A DNA stretch of 64,000 nt from Semisulcospira habei (Eukaryota > Mollusca > Gastropoda > Semisulcospiridae), in NCBI GenBank assembly GCA_036245525.1, contig BTPG01000007.1, forward strand, positions 164,669,160 to 164,733,159, given 5' to 3'. Positions 11,834-21,652 of the stretch are shown here, in pieces. The position numbers and the translations under genes were made by a program. The notes beneath the pieces are model-generated. The model saw nothing but the letters and a program-made list of their open reading frames with translations. It ran no database searches and was not told the origin of the DNA. Every line of letters starts with the position of its first letter. Within the stretch, counting starts at the first letter, position 1.

Positions 11834-14800
11834 GACCTGCAGTATTACTTACGCCTGTCACCCCTACCCGGGTATAGGCCGTCGACGAGAGACCTCCAGC
11901 AACTCCTGTCCTGTGCTTCTCCTTCGATTCTACTCCAGGTGGTTCCCAGTCTCTTGATGTCTGCTTGGAGGTCTCGACGCCAGGAGTTTCTCGGCCTACC
12001 TCTTTTCCTCTTTCCCTGGGGGTTCCATGACAATGCCTGCCTAGTGATACTGGAAGCTGGCTTTCTCAGACTGTGACCGATCCATCCCCATCTTCTTCGC
12101 CCAATTTCATTCTCTGCTGTTATCTGCTCTGTTCTCTCCCAGAGTCTGACGTTGCTGATCTTCTCTGGCCAGTGGATTTTCAAAATTCTTCTAAGGCAAC
12201 TGTTCATGAAGGTCTGTACTCTGTTGACTGTGGTTTTTGTCAATCTCCATGTCTCTGCTCCATATAGGAGAACTGCTTTTACATTGGAGTTGAAAATCCG
12301 GACTTTGGTGTGTTGTGACAGCTCTCTGGAACTCCACACTTTTTTCAACTGGAGAAAGGCTGCTCTGGCTTTACCGATTCGTGCTCTGACATCTGCATCA
12401 GTGCCGCCTTTTTTGTTTATGATGCTCCCGAGATAGGTGAAGGACTCCACCTCCTCCAACGGGGTGCCAGCAAGCAAGACTGGTTCTTCCCTGGTTGCGT
12501 TCAGCCTCATTGTCTTTGTTTTCTGTTTGTGAATGGTGAGGCCCACTTGGGACGAGATGTCAGCAAGCCTCGTGGTCTTGTCCTGCATTTGTTGATGAGT
12601 GTGGGACAGTAATGCCAAGTCGTCTGCAAAATCGAGGTCGTCAAGCTGTGTCCACAGTGTCCACTGTATTCTACTTCGTCTGTGCTCTGTGGTCATCTTC
12701 ATGACCCAGTCTATGGCCAGTAGGAAGAGGAACGGAGACAGCAGACACCCCTGCCTGACACCAGTTCTGACCTGGAGCTCTCTGGTGAACTGCCCTTCGT
12801 GGATCACGCGACATGTCATGCCATCATAGCTGCTCTTGATCAGGCGGACGAGCTTTGTGGGTACACCGTAGTGTCGTAGGAGTTTCCACAGAGTCTCTCG
12901 GTCCACGCTGTCAAATGCTTTCTCATAATCCACAAAGTTGACGTACAGCGGGGAGCTCCACTCCAGAGACTGTTCCACGATGATGCGGAGAGTGGCGATC
13001 TGGTCTGTACATGATCGGTTCTTCCTGAATCCTGCTTGCTGGTCTCTCAGCTGGGGGTCAACGGAGCTCTTCATTCTCTCTAGGATGATCCTGTTGAAGA
13101 CCTTTCCTGGTACTGACAGCAAGGTGATTCCTCTGTAGTTGGAACACTTGCTGAGGTCGCCTTTCTTGGGAAGCTTGATTAGGTATCCCTCCTTCCAGTC
13201 AGCTGGCATCACCTCCTTTTCCCAGATCTTTCCAAACAGTGGGTACAGCATCTCAACTGTTGTCTCTAGGTCTGCTTTCAGAGACTCCGCTGGGATGCCA
13301 TCTGGCCCTGCTGCTTTGCCATTCTTCAAAAATGCCACTGCTTTTCTGATCTCTTCCCGGCTGGGTCTGTCACAGCTGATGGGTAGGTCGGTTTCTGCCG
13401 GCTGGATGTCGGGGGGGTCGGGTGGGCTAGGTCTGTTCAGTAACTCTTCAAAATACTCGGCCCATCTGTCGAGTTGGTCTGCTCTGTCTGCAATAGGCTT
13501 GCCTTCTTTGTCTTTTACTGGTCTTTCTGTATGGCCATGCTTACCCGACAATCTTCTGGTAATGTCGTAGAGCTGTTTCATGTTGCCGCTGCCTGCTGCC
13601 TTTTCTGCCTCTGCTGCCAGGCTGTCTGTGTAGGCCCTCTTGTCTGCCCTGATACTCCTCTTCACCTCGCGGTTGGCTTCCCAGTATTCCCCCTGTGCCC
13701 TTACTTTGGCTGCTCTCGTGCGACTGTTGTTGACCGCTGCTTTCTTCTGCTTCCTCGCTTCTATCTTCTTCAAGGTCTGTGCCGACAGCCAGTCCTTGTG
13801 GTGGTGTTTCCTGAACCCTACAGTGTCTTTGCAGGTTGAGTTCAGCGCCTCTCTAACTGCCTTCCACTGCTGCTCTGTGGTGACCGCCTCCTCTTCATTT
13901 ACTAGCTCCTGTAGCGCTTGAAACCGGTTGGACAGCACCAGTTTGAACTCTTCTCTAACTCCAGTTTCTCTCAGGAGGCCTACATTATAGCGCTGTCTTC
14001 TTGTTGTCTCTGTGCGGCTTTTCTTTAGCTTGAGCTTCATTCTTAAGGTAAGCAGATGGTGGTCTGAGGCGACATCTGCTCCCCTCCTCACTCGAACATC
14101 TTGAAGGGATCTTCTAAATTTCTTGCTAATGCAGATATGGTCTATTTGGTTCTCTGTTGTATGGTCAGGTGAGACCCAAGTTGCTTTGTGTATTCTTCTG
14201 TGTGGGAAGATGCTGCCTCCAATGACAAGTCGGTTTAGAGCACAAAAGTCTACAAACCTCTCCCCGTTCTCACTCATCTCCGAGCCTAGTCCCTGTCTCC
14301 CCATCACCTCTTCGTATCCGGTGTTGTCCTCCCCTATTTTGGCATTAAAATCGCCCATGACGATGGTGATGTCTCGCTCCGCACATTTGTCCACGGCACT
14401 CTGGAGTCGGTCGTAGAACTCTTGTTTCTCTTCCTCGTCACTGTCATTGGTGGGCGCATAACACTGGATGACGTTCAGCTTGAGCTTTTTCTTGGTTCTA
14501 AAGGCTGCTGTTATAATTCTTGGCCCAAGAGGTTCCCAGCCCATCAGCGCTCTCTGTGCCACTGGTGACAGCATGAGTGCTACTCCTTCTGTATGGGGGG
14601 CATTCTCCTCTTCATGACCTGAATACAGAACCATCTCCCCACTTAACAGCCTTTTCTGGCCAGACTGCGTCCATCTGGCTTCACTGATGCCTAGCAGGGA
14701 AAGGTTGTACTTTTGCATTTCCGCTGCTATCTGGGCGGCCTTGCCGCTCTGGTACATGGTCTTGACGTTCCATGTGCCCATGGTTGTATCCCTGGATAGA

Positions 14801-15151
14801 GAGAGGCGGCTCGGTCCTGTGGCTTCCGAAGACTTCCGGCTTTCACCACAGGACGTCATAAGTCTTCTAGTAGAAGAACCTTCCTCCTCCAGGAAAGGAA
14901 TTACTGTTAGTCTTTTCGTCGGCGTTTTTGTAGCTATTTCCTTTTTTGCAGGGTGGGGAAGCTACCCCCACGCCCAACCCCCTTACTAGGAGGACCAGGG
15001 GTTTTCTGTCGGGGTCACCTTCCCTTAGACCATGTTGGTTCACGGCACCTTATTTCATTCGGTGCACCCCTCTCACGAGGGACCCCCTATCCACCACCCA
15101 GGGGACGCGCCTCAACGCCGTATGGTCCCAGCGCGAGGGACCTGCAGTATT
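11834..15151 (-). mobile_element. Full-length RTE-like LINE with 13-bp TSD
   Basis: GACCTGCAGTATT is present at 11834-11846 and at 15139-15151. The 3.3-kb interval holds a 5' leader of about 280 bp (14860-15138), one uninterrupted ORF and almost no 3' UTR. On the minus strand the element ends GGCGTAAGT just before the duplication, consistent with a minimal copy of the short AAGT-type tail of this LINE group. Exact TSD, undamaged ORF and complete domain set indicate a recent insertion. Whether it can still move is unknown. Confidence 0.95.
11845..14859 (-). CDS. RTE ORF: AP-endonuclease plus reverse transcriptase, 1004 residues, intact
   Basis: The protein nicks target DNA and copies its own RNA there (target-primed reverse transcription). 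Endonuclease motifs: TWNVKTM (residues 29-35), SEARW with the catalytic Glu near 60, GDFNAKIG (169-176), ATWVSPDH and NQIDHI (to 242), SDHHLL (265-270). Reverse transcriptase, about 545-815: NYRGITLLSVPGKVFNR, FVDYEKAFD (642-650), GVRQGCLLSPFLF (700-712) and DFADDLALL with the catalytic Asp pair (743-751). A basic tail GKRKRGRPRNSWRRD follows near 949-963. No stop or frameshift. The first Met gives 1004 residues; Met27, just before the endonuclease, is an alternative start. The stop codon straddles the element/TSD junction. It is a transposon protein, not a host gene. Confidence 0.95.
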   Translation of the reverse strand: MTSCGESRKSSEATGPSRLSLSRDTTMGTWNVKTMYQSGKAAQIAAEMQKYNLSLLGISEARWTQSGQKRLLSGEMVLYSGHEEENAPHTEGVALMLSPVAQRALMGWEPLGPRIITAAFRTKKKLKLNVIQCYAPTNDSDEEEKQEFYDRLQSAVDKCAERDITIVMGDFNAKIGEDNTGYEEVMGRQGLGSEMSENGERFVDFCALNRLVIGGSIFPHRRIHKATWVSPDHTTENQIDHICISKKFRRSLQDVRVRRGADVASDHHLLTLRMKLKLKKSRTETTRRQRYNVGLLRETGVREEFKLVLSNRFQALQELVNEEEAVTTEQQWKAVREALNSTCKDTVGFRKHHHKDWLSAQTLKKIEARKQKKAAVNNSRTRAAKVRAQGEYWEANREVKRSIRADKRAYTDSLAAEAEKAAGSGNMKQLYDITRRLSGKHGHTERPVKDKEGKPIADRADQLDRWAEYFEELLNRPSPPDPPDIQPAETDLPISCDRPSREEIRKAVAFLKNGKAAGPDGIPAESLKADLETTVEMLYPLFGKIWEKEVMPADWKEGYLIKLPKKGDLSKCSNYRGITLLSVPGKVFNRIILERMKSSVDPQLRDQQAGFRKNRSCTDQIATLRIIVEQSLEWSSPLYVNFVDYEKAFDSVDRETLWKLLRHYGVPTKLVRLIKSSYDGMTCRVIHEGQFTRELQVRTGVRQGCLLSPFLFLLAIDWVMKMTTEHRRSRIQWTLWTQLDDLDFADDLALLSHTHQQMQDKTTRLADISSQVGLTIHKQKTKTMRLNATREEPVLLAGTPLEEVESFTYLGSIINKKGGTDADVRARIGKARAAFLQLKKVWSSRELSQHTKVRIFNSNVKAVLLYGAETWRLTKTTVNRVQTFMNSCLRRILKIHWPEKISNVRLWERTEQITAENEIGRRRWGWIGHSLRKPASSITRQALSWNPQGKRKRGRPRNSWRRDLQADIKRLGTTWSRIEGEAQDRSCWRSLVDGLYPGRGDRRK

Positions 15152-16070
15152 GTGATACACTAACAGTCGGCCGGGTTCTGCCTTGTGACGTAGGCTCATA
15201 AATATGCATATTAATTCAAAACAAGGCCGATGCAGACGATAAATCCGCAACTAGGGTACAAAAACAATACACCCTCCAAACGATGAATTTCGACATTTGG
15301 CATTGTACTTACATCATAAAGGTCTAAGATAGTACAAAAAGGACCCATACACATACTGTCAGCCGTATCTGTTGCAGACAGTTTTCTGACTGTGTTGAGA
15401 TGCTTGATCCTGGGGAATATAACTTTAAAGTCCGTTTAAACAAAGCGTGCCTCGTGTTTTTTTTGCAAATAACATATAATATCATCATTTCAAGACAACT
15501 CTAAGAAGAAAAGATGATCACCAGTCTTAGTCCTAATTTATTGTAATTTTCCTTTAATCATATCAGCTATGATTTAGCCGCTGTCCTCGGGAAATTTTTA
15601 ACGTGACCCATTTAAACCTGATAAAATATACCCTAAACGAGCCCCATTCGGAGACACTGACAGATATTTACTCATGTAAACTTCATGTGCTCCATGTCAA
15701 TGTTCAATGCCCTGGTCTTGCAAGGCGTCTGTTCCGTGCATACTTGTCATAGTTTTAGCATCAGTGATGCAGGTCAGTGGTCACTGAGGCCTGAACAGGG
15801 TATATATATTTTAACTTTTAAGTAGGTCAGCTCCATGAACTCCCGAGGGTAGTGGCTAAACCGTTAAGCCAACTATTTTTTTTAATAAATTAGGACCAAG
15901 TTTGATGATCACTTTCTGTTCTTAGTGTTAGCCTGAAATATGTCTTGTTCAAAAGTTAATTGGAAAAATACACGAGGCAGGCTTTGCTCAAATGAACTAT
16001 ACCTTGTTCATATACATGTGTATGTCTGTGTGTGCCATTGTTTGTAGGTGTGTGTGTTTATCAGTCTAAA
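15152..16070. other. No gene seen
   Basis: AT-rich. GCGTGCCTCGTG (about 15448) and CACGAGGCAGGC (about 15971) look like weak inverted matches. Nothing else is recognisable. Confidence 0.4.
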
Positions 16071-16373
16071 GAAAATCCCAACAAAGAAAGGTACACGCTT
16101 AGAAAGGACAATTCAATACAGTTATTGAATTTTCGGTTTTAACCTAAAATTGTGTTGTTTTTTCTATGTCTATGTGTCCATTTTGAAAATGATACTAACC
16201 CTTTTCAAAATTACATACACATTTTTATATTAACAAGCAAGAACACAATGAATACACCTCAACAGCAAAAATGAGTAGAGCAATGCAGGTCTGCTTATCC
16301 ATTTTGGAAAAGTGTTTCAATGTGAAAATTTAATAAACTTTCTAAAGGTGTTTCTATCTTTGTTGGGATTTTC
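16071..16373 (+). mobile_element. Inverted-repeat element with GAAAATCCCAACAAAG ends (family J)
   Basis: GAAAATCCCAACAAAGAAAG at the left is mirrored by CTTTGTTGGGATTTTC at the right. Inner arms also correspond (ACGCTTAGAAAGGACAATT against AAACTTTCTAAAGGTGTTT). It is a MITE-like element of about 300 bp. A compact hairpin relative is at 23631-23746, and half copies lie near 11085 and 30890. No target duplication is clear. Confidence 0.75.
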
Positions 16374-16561
16374 TTTGCATGTTACACGCAGAAAAGTCAG
16401 CTTTTGTGTCTGAATTTTGTCTTTCAGCCTGTCATCTTGACTTTCAGTCGGCCTGCCTGAATAACCGCCTTTAGGCCTGTATGTCTGTCGATCTGCGTCT
16501 GCCTGCGGCTACCTATTCACTGTCAATGACTGCACTATATATTCATCTGTGAGCAGACCAG

Positions 16562-16606
16562 TGTGCTGGTCTGTGATTTTGGACCTCAAAATCACAGACC
16601 AGCACA
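16562..16606 (+). repeat. Family D hairpin (CTGTGATTTTGGACC)
   Basis: TGTGCTGGTCTGTGATTTTG pairs with CAAAATCACAGACCAGCACA around a GACCT centre, a near-perfect 20-bp stem. It is a short form of the family at 22822, 24962, 30656 and 45222. Confidence 0.9.
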
Positions 16607-16639
16607 TCTATACGGGCTACAGGCCTCTAAAGGAATTCC

Positions 16640-16760
16640 CCCCTACCCGGGTCTGCCCTGGGGGACTTGGGTGGGGTTAACTACCTTTTAGTTCCCTGGG
16701 TCAGCCTGGTCGGCCCCACAGGGTGGGTTTTCCCCTTTATTCTGGAGCATGTGTTTCTGT
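16640..16760 (+). repeat. Dispersed repeat shared with 53820-53925
   Basis: ACCCGGGTCTGCCCTGGGG, GACTTGGGTGGGGTTAACT, GGTCAGCCTG and ACAGGGTGGG occur here. The same blocks appear on the opposite strand at 53820-53925 in the same order. The element type is unknown. Confidence 0.7.
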
Positions 16761-17032
16761 CTACCCTTGGTCCATTCACCTGTATTTCCTTTTTATAACT
16801 CTCCCTACTGTCCGCACCGCCTGTAGCTCTTGATATTGGATGTGTGTTGCAAAATGGTGCTAGGTTTATTTAGCGTATTCGACCGGCTGGCGACATACAT
16901 TCAATATTCTGTTTAGTTTTTTTTTTTTTTTTACAAGCAGTGCAGGCACGTCCTGAAAAAGTCTTGTTGCCGTCGGGACGTTAAGCAATGTACAACCAAC
17001 CAATCTAAAGGAATTCAGTTCTACTGGCCTAC

Positions 17033-17226
17033 TTATCCCATTCAGCCCTGACGCACTACAGCAGGAGATGGGTCGATCCTGATAATTCAAGGGTAGTGGC
17101 GGCGCCAAGCTAATCTGGCACTGCCCTTGTATTATCATGGTCGATCTATCTCCTGCAACTGGTGTATAGTCATTAGATGACGCCTCCAATATTTGGGAAA
17201 TACGGCCGTTGGGCTGAATGGGTTAA
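17033..17226 (+). mobile_element. Family A TTAA element, left core arm partly deleted
   Basis: Left end TTATCCCATTCAGCCC (TTAA mutated to TTAT); right end GGGCTGAATGGGTTAA. Flanks carry the family blocks CAGCAGGAGATGG and GTCATTAGATGACGCCTCC. The core has lost part of the left stem: GGGTAGTGG joins directly to CGGCGCCAAGCTAATCTGGC. Confidence 0.88.
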
Positions 17227-17267
17227 CGAAGAGTAGTAATACACGGGACTAGAAGGCCTTAACCCTT

Positions 17268-17270
17268 ACC

Positions 17271-17316
<46 letters not shown>

Positions 17317-17735
17317 TAATACAAAGTTCTTGTATATCGCAGTTCTCCAGGAAAACACTGGACTCACTGCGCATGCACAACAGCACACCCTCTCTCTCTC
17401 AGACACACGCACGATTATACACTACTTTAAACCACCATCCCTTCCCAGCACCTTACATTCACTTCCTCTAGGATCAGAATAAAAGGCAGTCAGTCAACAG
17501 TTAGCTAAAGATGAGCTAAGTGTTAAATGCCCGACAGCAAAGAAAAGTCTTTAAGTGAGCTTTGAACTGTGACAATGTGGGCAGATTCCGCATTTCAGTT
17601 GGCAGCGAGTTCCACACACTTGGGGCTAACAAAAGGTGAAAGAACGCTCCCCGACAGTTTTCATGTTATGCTTCGGGATTTTAAAGTTTTTCACTGGAAG
17701 AACGGAGGGTGCGTGATGGCTGATAAACAGACAGC
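17268..17735 (-). mobile_element. Probable retroposon 3' segment with AAT tail
   Basis: Read on the minus strand, a stretch of about 450 bp ends in an ATT/AAT run (17268-17319), the tail seen on CR1/L2-type elements here. No coding motif is visible. The orientation rests only on the tail, so it could be a SINE or a LINE 3' UTR. Confidence 0.4.
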
Positions 17736-17737
17736 TC

Positions 17738-17945
17738 GAAATACACCAGTGTGCGAAATAAGTTTGACTAAAATAGTTCAAGGGTAGTGCCAGAATAGCT
17801 TGGCGCCTCTAGGCGCCAAGCTATTCTGGCACCACCCTTGAACGAAAGCCATTGGTCTATATCCTTATCTGTAAGTACTATAATGTAGCTTGCATATGGC
17901 AGTGTACACATTTGAAGCTTTTAGCCTCAGTATGATATGGGTTAA
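17738..17945 (+). mobile_element. Family A' element, left end lost
   Basis: The core hairpin GTTCAAGGGTAGTGCCAGAA / TTCTGGCACCACCCTTGAAC carries AGCTTGGCGCC in the centre. Flanks (ATACACCAGTGTGCGAAATA; GCATATGGCAGTGTACA; CCTCAGTATGATATGGGTTAA) match those at 44779-45003 and differ from family A. It ends at TTAA 17942-17945. Confidence 0.88.
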
Positions 17946-17980
17946 TGCCAGCGCTTGTAATTCAGAAGTTTTAGAAATTT

Positions 17981-18411
17981 ATATGAAATGTATGTGAGAC
18001 TGTGAATGACGGGTTGACACAGTGCATATATATTGCTTTCAGTCACTTACTTAGAGCACCCCTCTTTCCTATATTATTTTTTTGTGCTTTCACCAAACTA
18101 GATCTATGATCATTGGTCGGTAATGCAAAATTCTCTGCCCTGACAGTGCGTTTCCTGCGTAATGGTAGTTTCTTACAAAGAGCAGCGTTTAGTGCAGCCG
18201 GGATGCCGCCTTTATGGTTAAATTGGAAGTATCCGCGAGTGTGCAATTATTTATAGTTTATATTGGGTTCTAGTTGTCGTGCAGCATGTTACATATGTTA
18301 CTTATGTTTTTTTACAGTATGTCAGTGGCTGGATGTTGGAAGTATGTCTATATGTTTGGTGTAGCATATATGAAATGTATGTGAGACTGTGAATGACGGA
18401 TTGACACAGTG
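17981..18411 (+). repeat. Pair of 44-bp direct repeats 387 bp apart
   Basis: ATATGAAATGTATGTGAGAC..GAATGACG..TTGACACAGTG occurs at 17981-18024 and 18368-18411 with one mismatch. The interval contains no recognisable gene. The pair may flank or belong to an unrecognised element. Confidence 0.8.
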
Positions 18412-18478
18412 TAAAATTCGTGAATGAGGACGCGGCAGGACCAATTCCCTGTGTTGTATAGGTCACTAATGAACTCAC

Positions 18479-18572
18479 GGCGCCCCGCATCAATAGCTGC
18501 GGAAGTGTCGTATAGCGTTGCCGGCGGCAACGCTATACGACACCGCTTCCGCAGCTATTGACGCGGGGCGCC
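18479..18572 (+). repeat. 94-bp near-perfect GC-rich palindrome (family K)
   Basis: GGCGCCCCGC..TCAATAGCTGCGGAAG..TGTCGTATAGCGTTGCC is mirrored by GGCAACGCTATACGACA..GCTTCCGCAGCTATTGACGCGGGGCGCC, with only small differences. No second copy is seen in the window. It lies immediately upstream of a SINE. Confidence 0.9.
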
Positions 18573-18578
18573 TTGAAT

Positions 18579-18988
18579 GGGGCGGTCCGTGGCGCAGTGG
18601 TTTAAGGCGTCTGCCACCAATGCCAAAGGTGCGAGGTTCGAAAACGGGTTCCGGCGTCGGACTTTTCTCCTCTAAGTGTCACCGTTAATTCGGGCGGACC
18701 GTCGGGGGTTCTTTCTCCGGGTACTCCGGTTCTTCCACCCCCCACACTTTGGTACCGGTTTCAGGCCACTTTACAAAATTCAAATACAAGCGATCAAAAA
18801 ATCTCTGTAACTTCAGTAGCTGAACTGGCCCTTCGTCTGTCTTGTACCGTGTTTGTCTTCGGCGTAAATCCGTGTCTGTCACGTGAGTGTGCGTGTTGGG
18901 TTTCAGTTTGCGGCGCTTTGAGTCGATTCGCCCAAAAATTGAGAAAAACCGCCCATATAATAACGGTATTATTATTATTATTATTAAT
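18579..18988 (+). mobile_element. tRNA-derived SINE, copy 1
   Basis: The head GGTCCGTGGCGCAGTGGTTTAAGGCG resembles a tRNA A box, and GGTGCGAGGTTCGA a B box; both are internal Pol III promoter elements. The body has TTCCGGCGTCGGACTTTTC, TTCTTTCTCCGGGTACTCCG and TACAAGCGATCAAAA. The 3' end GCGGCGCTTTGAG..TATAATAACGG enters an ATT run and resembles the CR1 tail at 53.5 kb. Copy 2 at 40194 is colinear. It has no coding capacity. Confidence 0.9.
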
Positions 18989-19995
18989 GTATTCTGTATA
19001 AAACTTTTGTACTGAGGATGGTGCCCGTTTAGCCTAGCACTAGTAGACCGATAAACTAGCGCTGGAACCCAAAAAAAATTACACTGCACTGTACTGCAAA
19101 AGACAGGCGTCATCCGGAAAACGGGCATTCCCAGCATACCCTGTGCGTTCCCAGAATGCATTGTGAATGTCTGCTGACACAAACAATCCCACAGTGCCTT
19201 TTCGACCACCGCTGCAGTATTATATCTATAAGTTGACAATTTCTTATCTGGAATTTTGGCACGGATCCAAAGCAGTGGTGATGGCAATTCCTTGGAGTCA
19301 TTGTATATCATCTGTTCTCTTTTTCTTTGTCTGTAGTTCCAGAGCAGGAGGTAGTATGACCGCTTTCGTACAAGTTACCGTCAAATGTTTGGTACATTTG
19401 GGTGGGTGGCAGGGGCGGGGGGGGGGGGCTTTCTTTTTCTTTCTTTCTTTTTTCTTCATCCTGTTTCTTTGGGTCAACTGGGCTTTTTTAGAATTGACCA
19501 TCCAGGTGACTACCACGCATATACCGTCACTGCAAATAAATGTCCAGCAAAAGTAACACGCTTGTCCATTCTAAGCGTGTTTCGATCTGTCTTAAATTGG
19601 AATTAAGTTCTGCCAAGAAAAAGCACTTATAAACATACAGACGCTGTATTTTGTATCTCATTCAACCTACTTCCTCCTCCGCATAGCGAATGACTCATAA
19701 CCAATGAGCCACCGTGACGACATCTTGCAGCCTTCCCGGTAGGCTATCTCTAAAGTTGCTTCCCCCGGAATGCGGCGATGGCGTAACGCGACCCCAGGCG
19801 CACGCTAAAAGCACGCTGTAATGATAAGTAATGCTCTCTAACGGGCCTTTGCCGTGTAACTTGGCCTGTAACCCACAAAGAGCGCACGTACCCATGGAAG
19901 TAAACAGAAAACATGGGGGTAAAAATGGTGATGTTGGTGGGGTTTTTTTTTGCTGCTGTTGTTATTAGTGTGATTTTTAGGACACGTCAGAGAAT
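18989..19995. other. No gene seen
   Basis: A G run at 19418-19428 and a T-rich stretch follow. AACACGCTTGTCC..TTCTAAGCGTGTTTCG near 19556 resembles fragments of family J. No coding motifs. Confidence 0.45.
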
Positions 19996-20083
19996 GTAAC
20001 CCTTTGTCTATCGGTAGCGGCTTTTAGTGTCGCGATGATTCCTACAGGAATCATTGTGACAGAAGCCGCTACCTCCAAAGGGT
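19996..20083 (+). mobile_element. Family C palindrome, decayed ends
   Basis: GTAACCCTTTG at the left and CAAAGGGTTTT at the right flank an inverted pair: CGGTAGCGGCTTTTAGTGTC / GACAGAAGCCGCTACC around GATTCCTACAGGAATCAT. Same family as 59503-59596. TTAA has been lost at both ends. Confidence 0.88.
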
Positions 20084-20159
20084 TTTCTGTTACACTTATC
20101 GCACTGCAAAAACGCCTGAGATATTTCGGGGGCCTTAATTGACATATTGTGTGGTTCTT

Positions 20160-20239
20160 TTAACTCATTCGAGACGTGCCGCCTCCGGATACGCGGCTTA
20201 AGCCGCGTATCCGGAGGCGGCACGTCTCGAATGAGTTAA
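20160..20239 (+). mobile_element. Family E palindrome, 80 bp, TTAA to TTAA
   Basis: TTAACTCATTCGAGACGTGC..CCTCCGGATACGCGGC meets its exact reverse complement at the centre TTAAGC. By eye the palindrome is perfect over the whole interval and extends a few bases into the flanks (CTTTTAACTC/GAGTTAAAAG). Diverged relatives lie at 25777, 31328 and 36718. Confidence 0.95.
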
Positions 20240-21026
20240 AAGAAACACTTAATGGTTGGAGTGGCAATCAAATTTGTTACTTTGAACCATACCATTGACA
20301 CAGAATGAACTTGAAATCTCTTTTCAGTTTTCAACAAGACAAAAATACTGCTCCAACGATGCGAGCGACAGAAGAATGTTTACTGTAACAGATATCGCCA
20401 AGCATAAAAGTCTACATTTCCCCCTTAAACGATTCCTGTCGCTATAAATCCAGTCACACGGGAATCTGCATTGCGACATTTATCGTAATGTCTTTTTTTT
20501 TTATGGATAACTCTTACAAACGATTGCTCCTTGATAACCTCTTGTAACACCAGAGACAATATGAGATATGGATTCTGCAGTGACAGATATTGCATTCCAC
20601 ATTGGATGCTTAATTCTTTTTCACAAGGAGACAAACGTCGGAAGCCTCATCTGCTGCGAGTAACAGCACTTCAGAGCAGACAGCAAACAAAGAGCAGCTG
20701 ACGACAACTCGAAAGTTCTATGTAATCTCTACTCTTTGAAGGCAAAAGGTGGTAAGTCTATTTTCGCGAAAAGCGAGGTTTTAATTGTAATACAATGAAA
20801 ATCTCGCTTTTCACAAAATGGACTGCCTGTCTTTTGTGTAAAGGGAAAAGACGGTAAGTACATTTTTGTGAAAATAGTTCCTAAGACAAATCTGTAACAC
20901 AGCTCGGCGATGATGAGTAATGTGCGGCGGTATATGACACTATGCAGGGGCATGTCACTCGCAGGAGGTGGGGTTAGGGGTATGGCGCAGTGGGCGTACA
21001 TGACGTCACAGTTTCACGACGATTTA
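20240..21026. other. No gene; small hairpin and repeated phrase
   Basis: GAAAAGCGAG (about 20770) pairs with CTCGCTTTTC (about 20810). The phrase GTGGTAAGTCTATTTT recurs as ACGGTAAGTACATTTTT at about 20850. No coding evidence. Confidence 0.45.
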
Positions 21027-21570
21027 TTCTGTCAGCAGCAGATAAGGAAAAATGAGATTGTAAGCTTCCAGATTTGTTGACACCAAAAATCATGAATCAG
21101 AAATCTAGCTTCTTTTCTGCCACAAGACACGAACAGCGAACAATTTGCTGCTCTCGGTTTAACTCGTTCAGCCCGACGGCCGTATTTCCCAAATTTTGGA
21201 GGCGTCATCTAATGACTATGCACCAGTTGCAGGAGTTGGATCGACCATGATAATTCAAGGGCAGTGGCAGATTAGCTTGGCGCCGACAGGCGCCAAGCTA
21301 ATTTGGCACTACCCTTGAATTGTCATGGTCGACCCATCTCCCGCTGTAGTGCGTCAGTCATGGCTGAATGGGTTAAGCCTGGGTTTTTTTCAGCATCCCT
21401 TAAAAGCTCAGCACTCTGTTTCTCCTCTTTATTCCGTCAGCAGCACACCGGGGGAAAAAAAACCAGATTGTACGCATCTAAATTTGTTGACCCCAAAAAT
21501 TATAAATCAGAAATCTAGAAGTTTTTCTGCCACAAGACACGAACACCGAATTGCTGCTCTCGGTTTGAAC
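21027..21570 (+). repeat. Local direct duplication flanking a family A element
   Basis: GTCAGCAGCA..TTTGTTGAC.CC.AAAAAT..AATCAGAAATCTAG..CTGCCACAAGACACGAACA..TGCTGCTCTCGGTTT occurs at 21027-21160 and again at 21430-21570. The TTAA element occupies the boundary after the first copy only. A third, shorter echo (ACTTTCTCCTCATCCCTTC) is at 22252. Confidence 0.8.
21159..21376 (+). mobile_element. Family A TTAA element, complete
   Basis: Ends TTAACTCGTTCAGCCC and GGCTGAATGGGTTAA. The core is a stem of about 45 bp: TAATTCAAGGGCAGTGGCAG..TTAGCTTGGCGCC, loop GACA, GGCGCCAAGCTAAT..CACTACCCTTGAATT. Outer blocks are CGGCCGTATTTCCCAAATTT and ATCTCCCGCTGTAGTGCGTC. No coding capacity. Confidence 0.93.
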
Positions 21571-21652
21571 CTACTTTCTCCCCATCCCTTACAATGCGCA
21601 GAACTTATATTTCGTCTATACCTGATTAGAAAAAAAAATTTGATTTTACGCT

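Noticed and set aside
11845..14859. 1004-residue open frame as a host gene
   Set aside because: It has the full endonuclease plus reverse transcriptase motif set of an RTE LINE and is bounded by a TSD.
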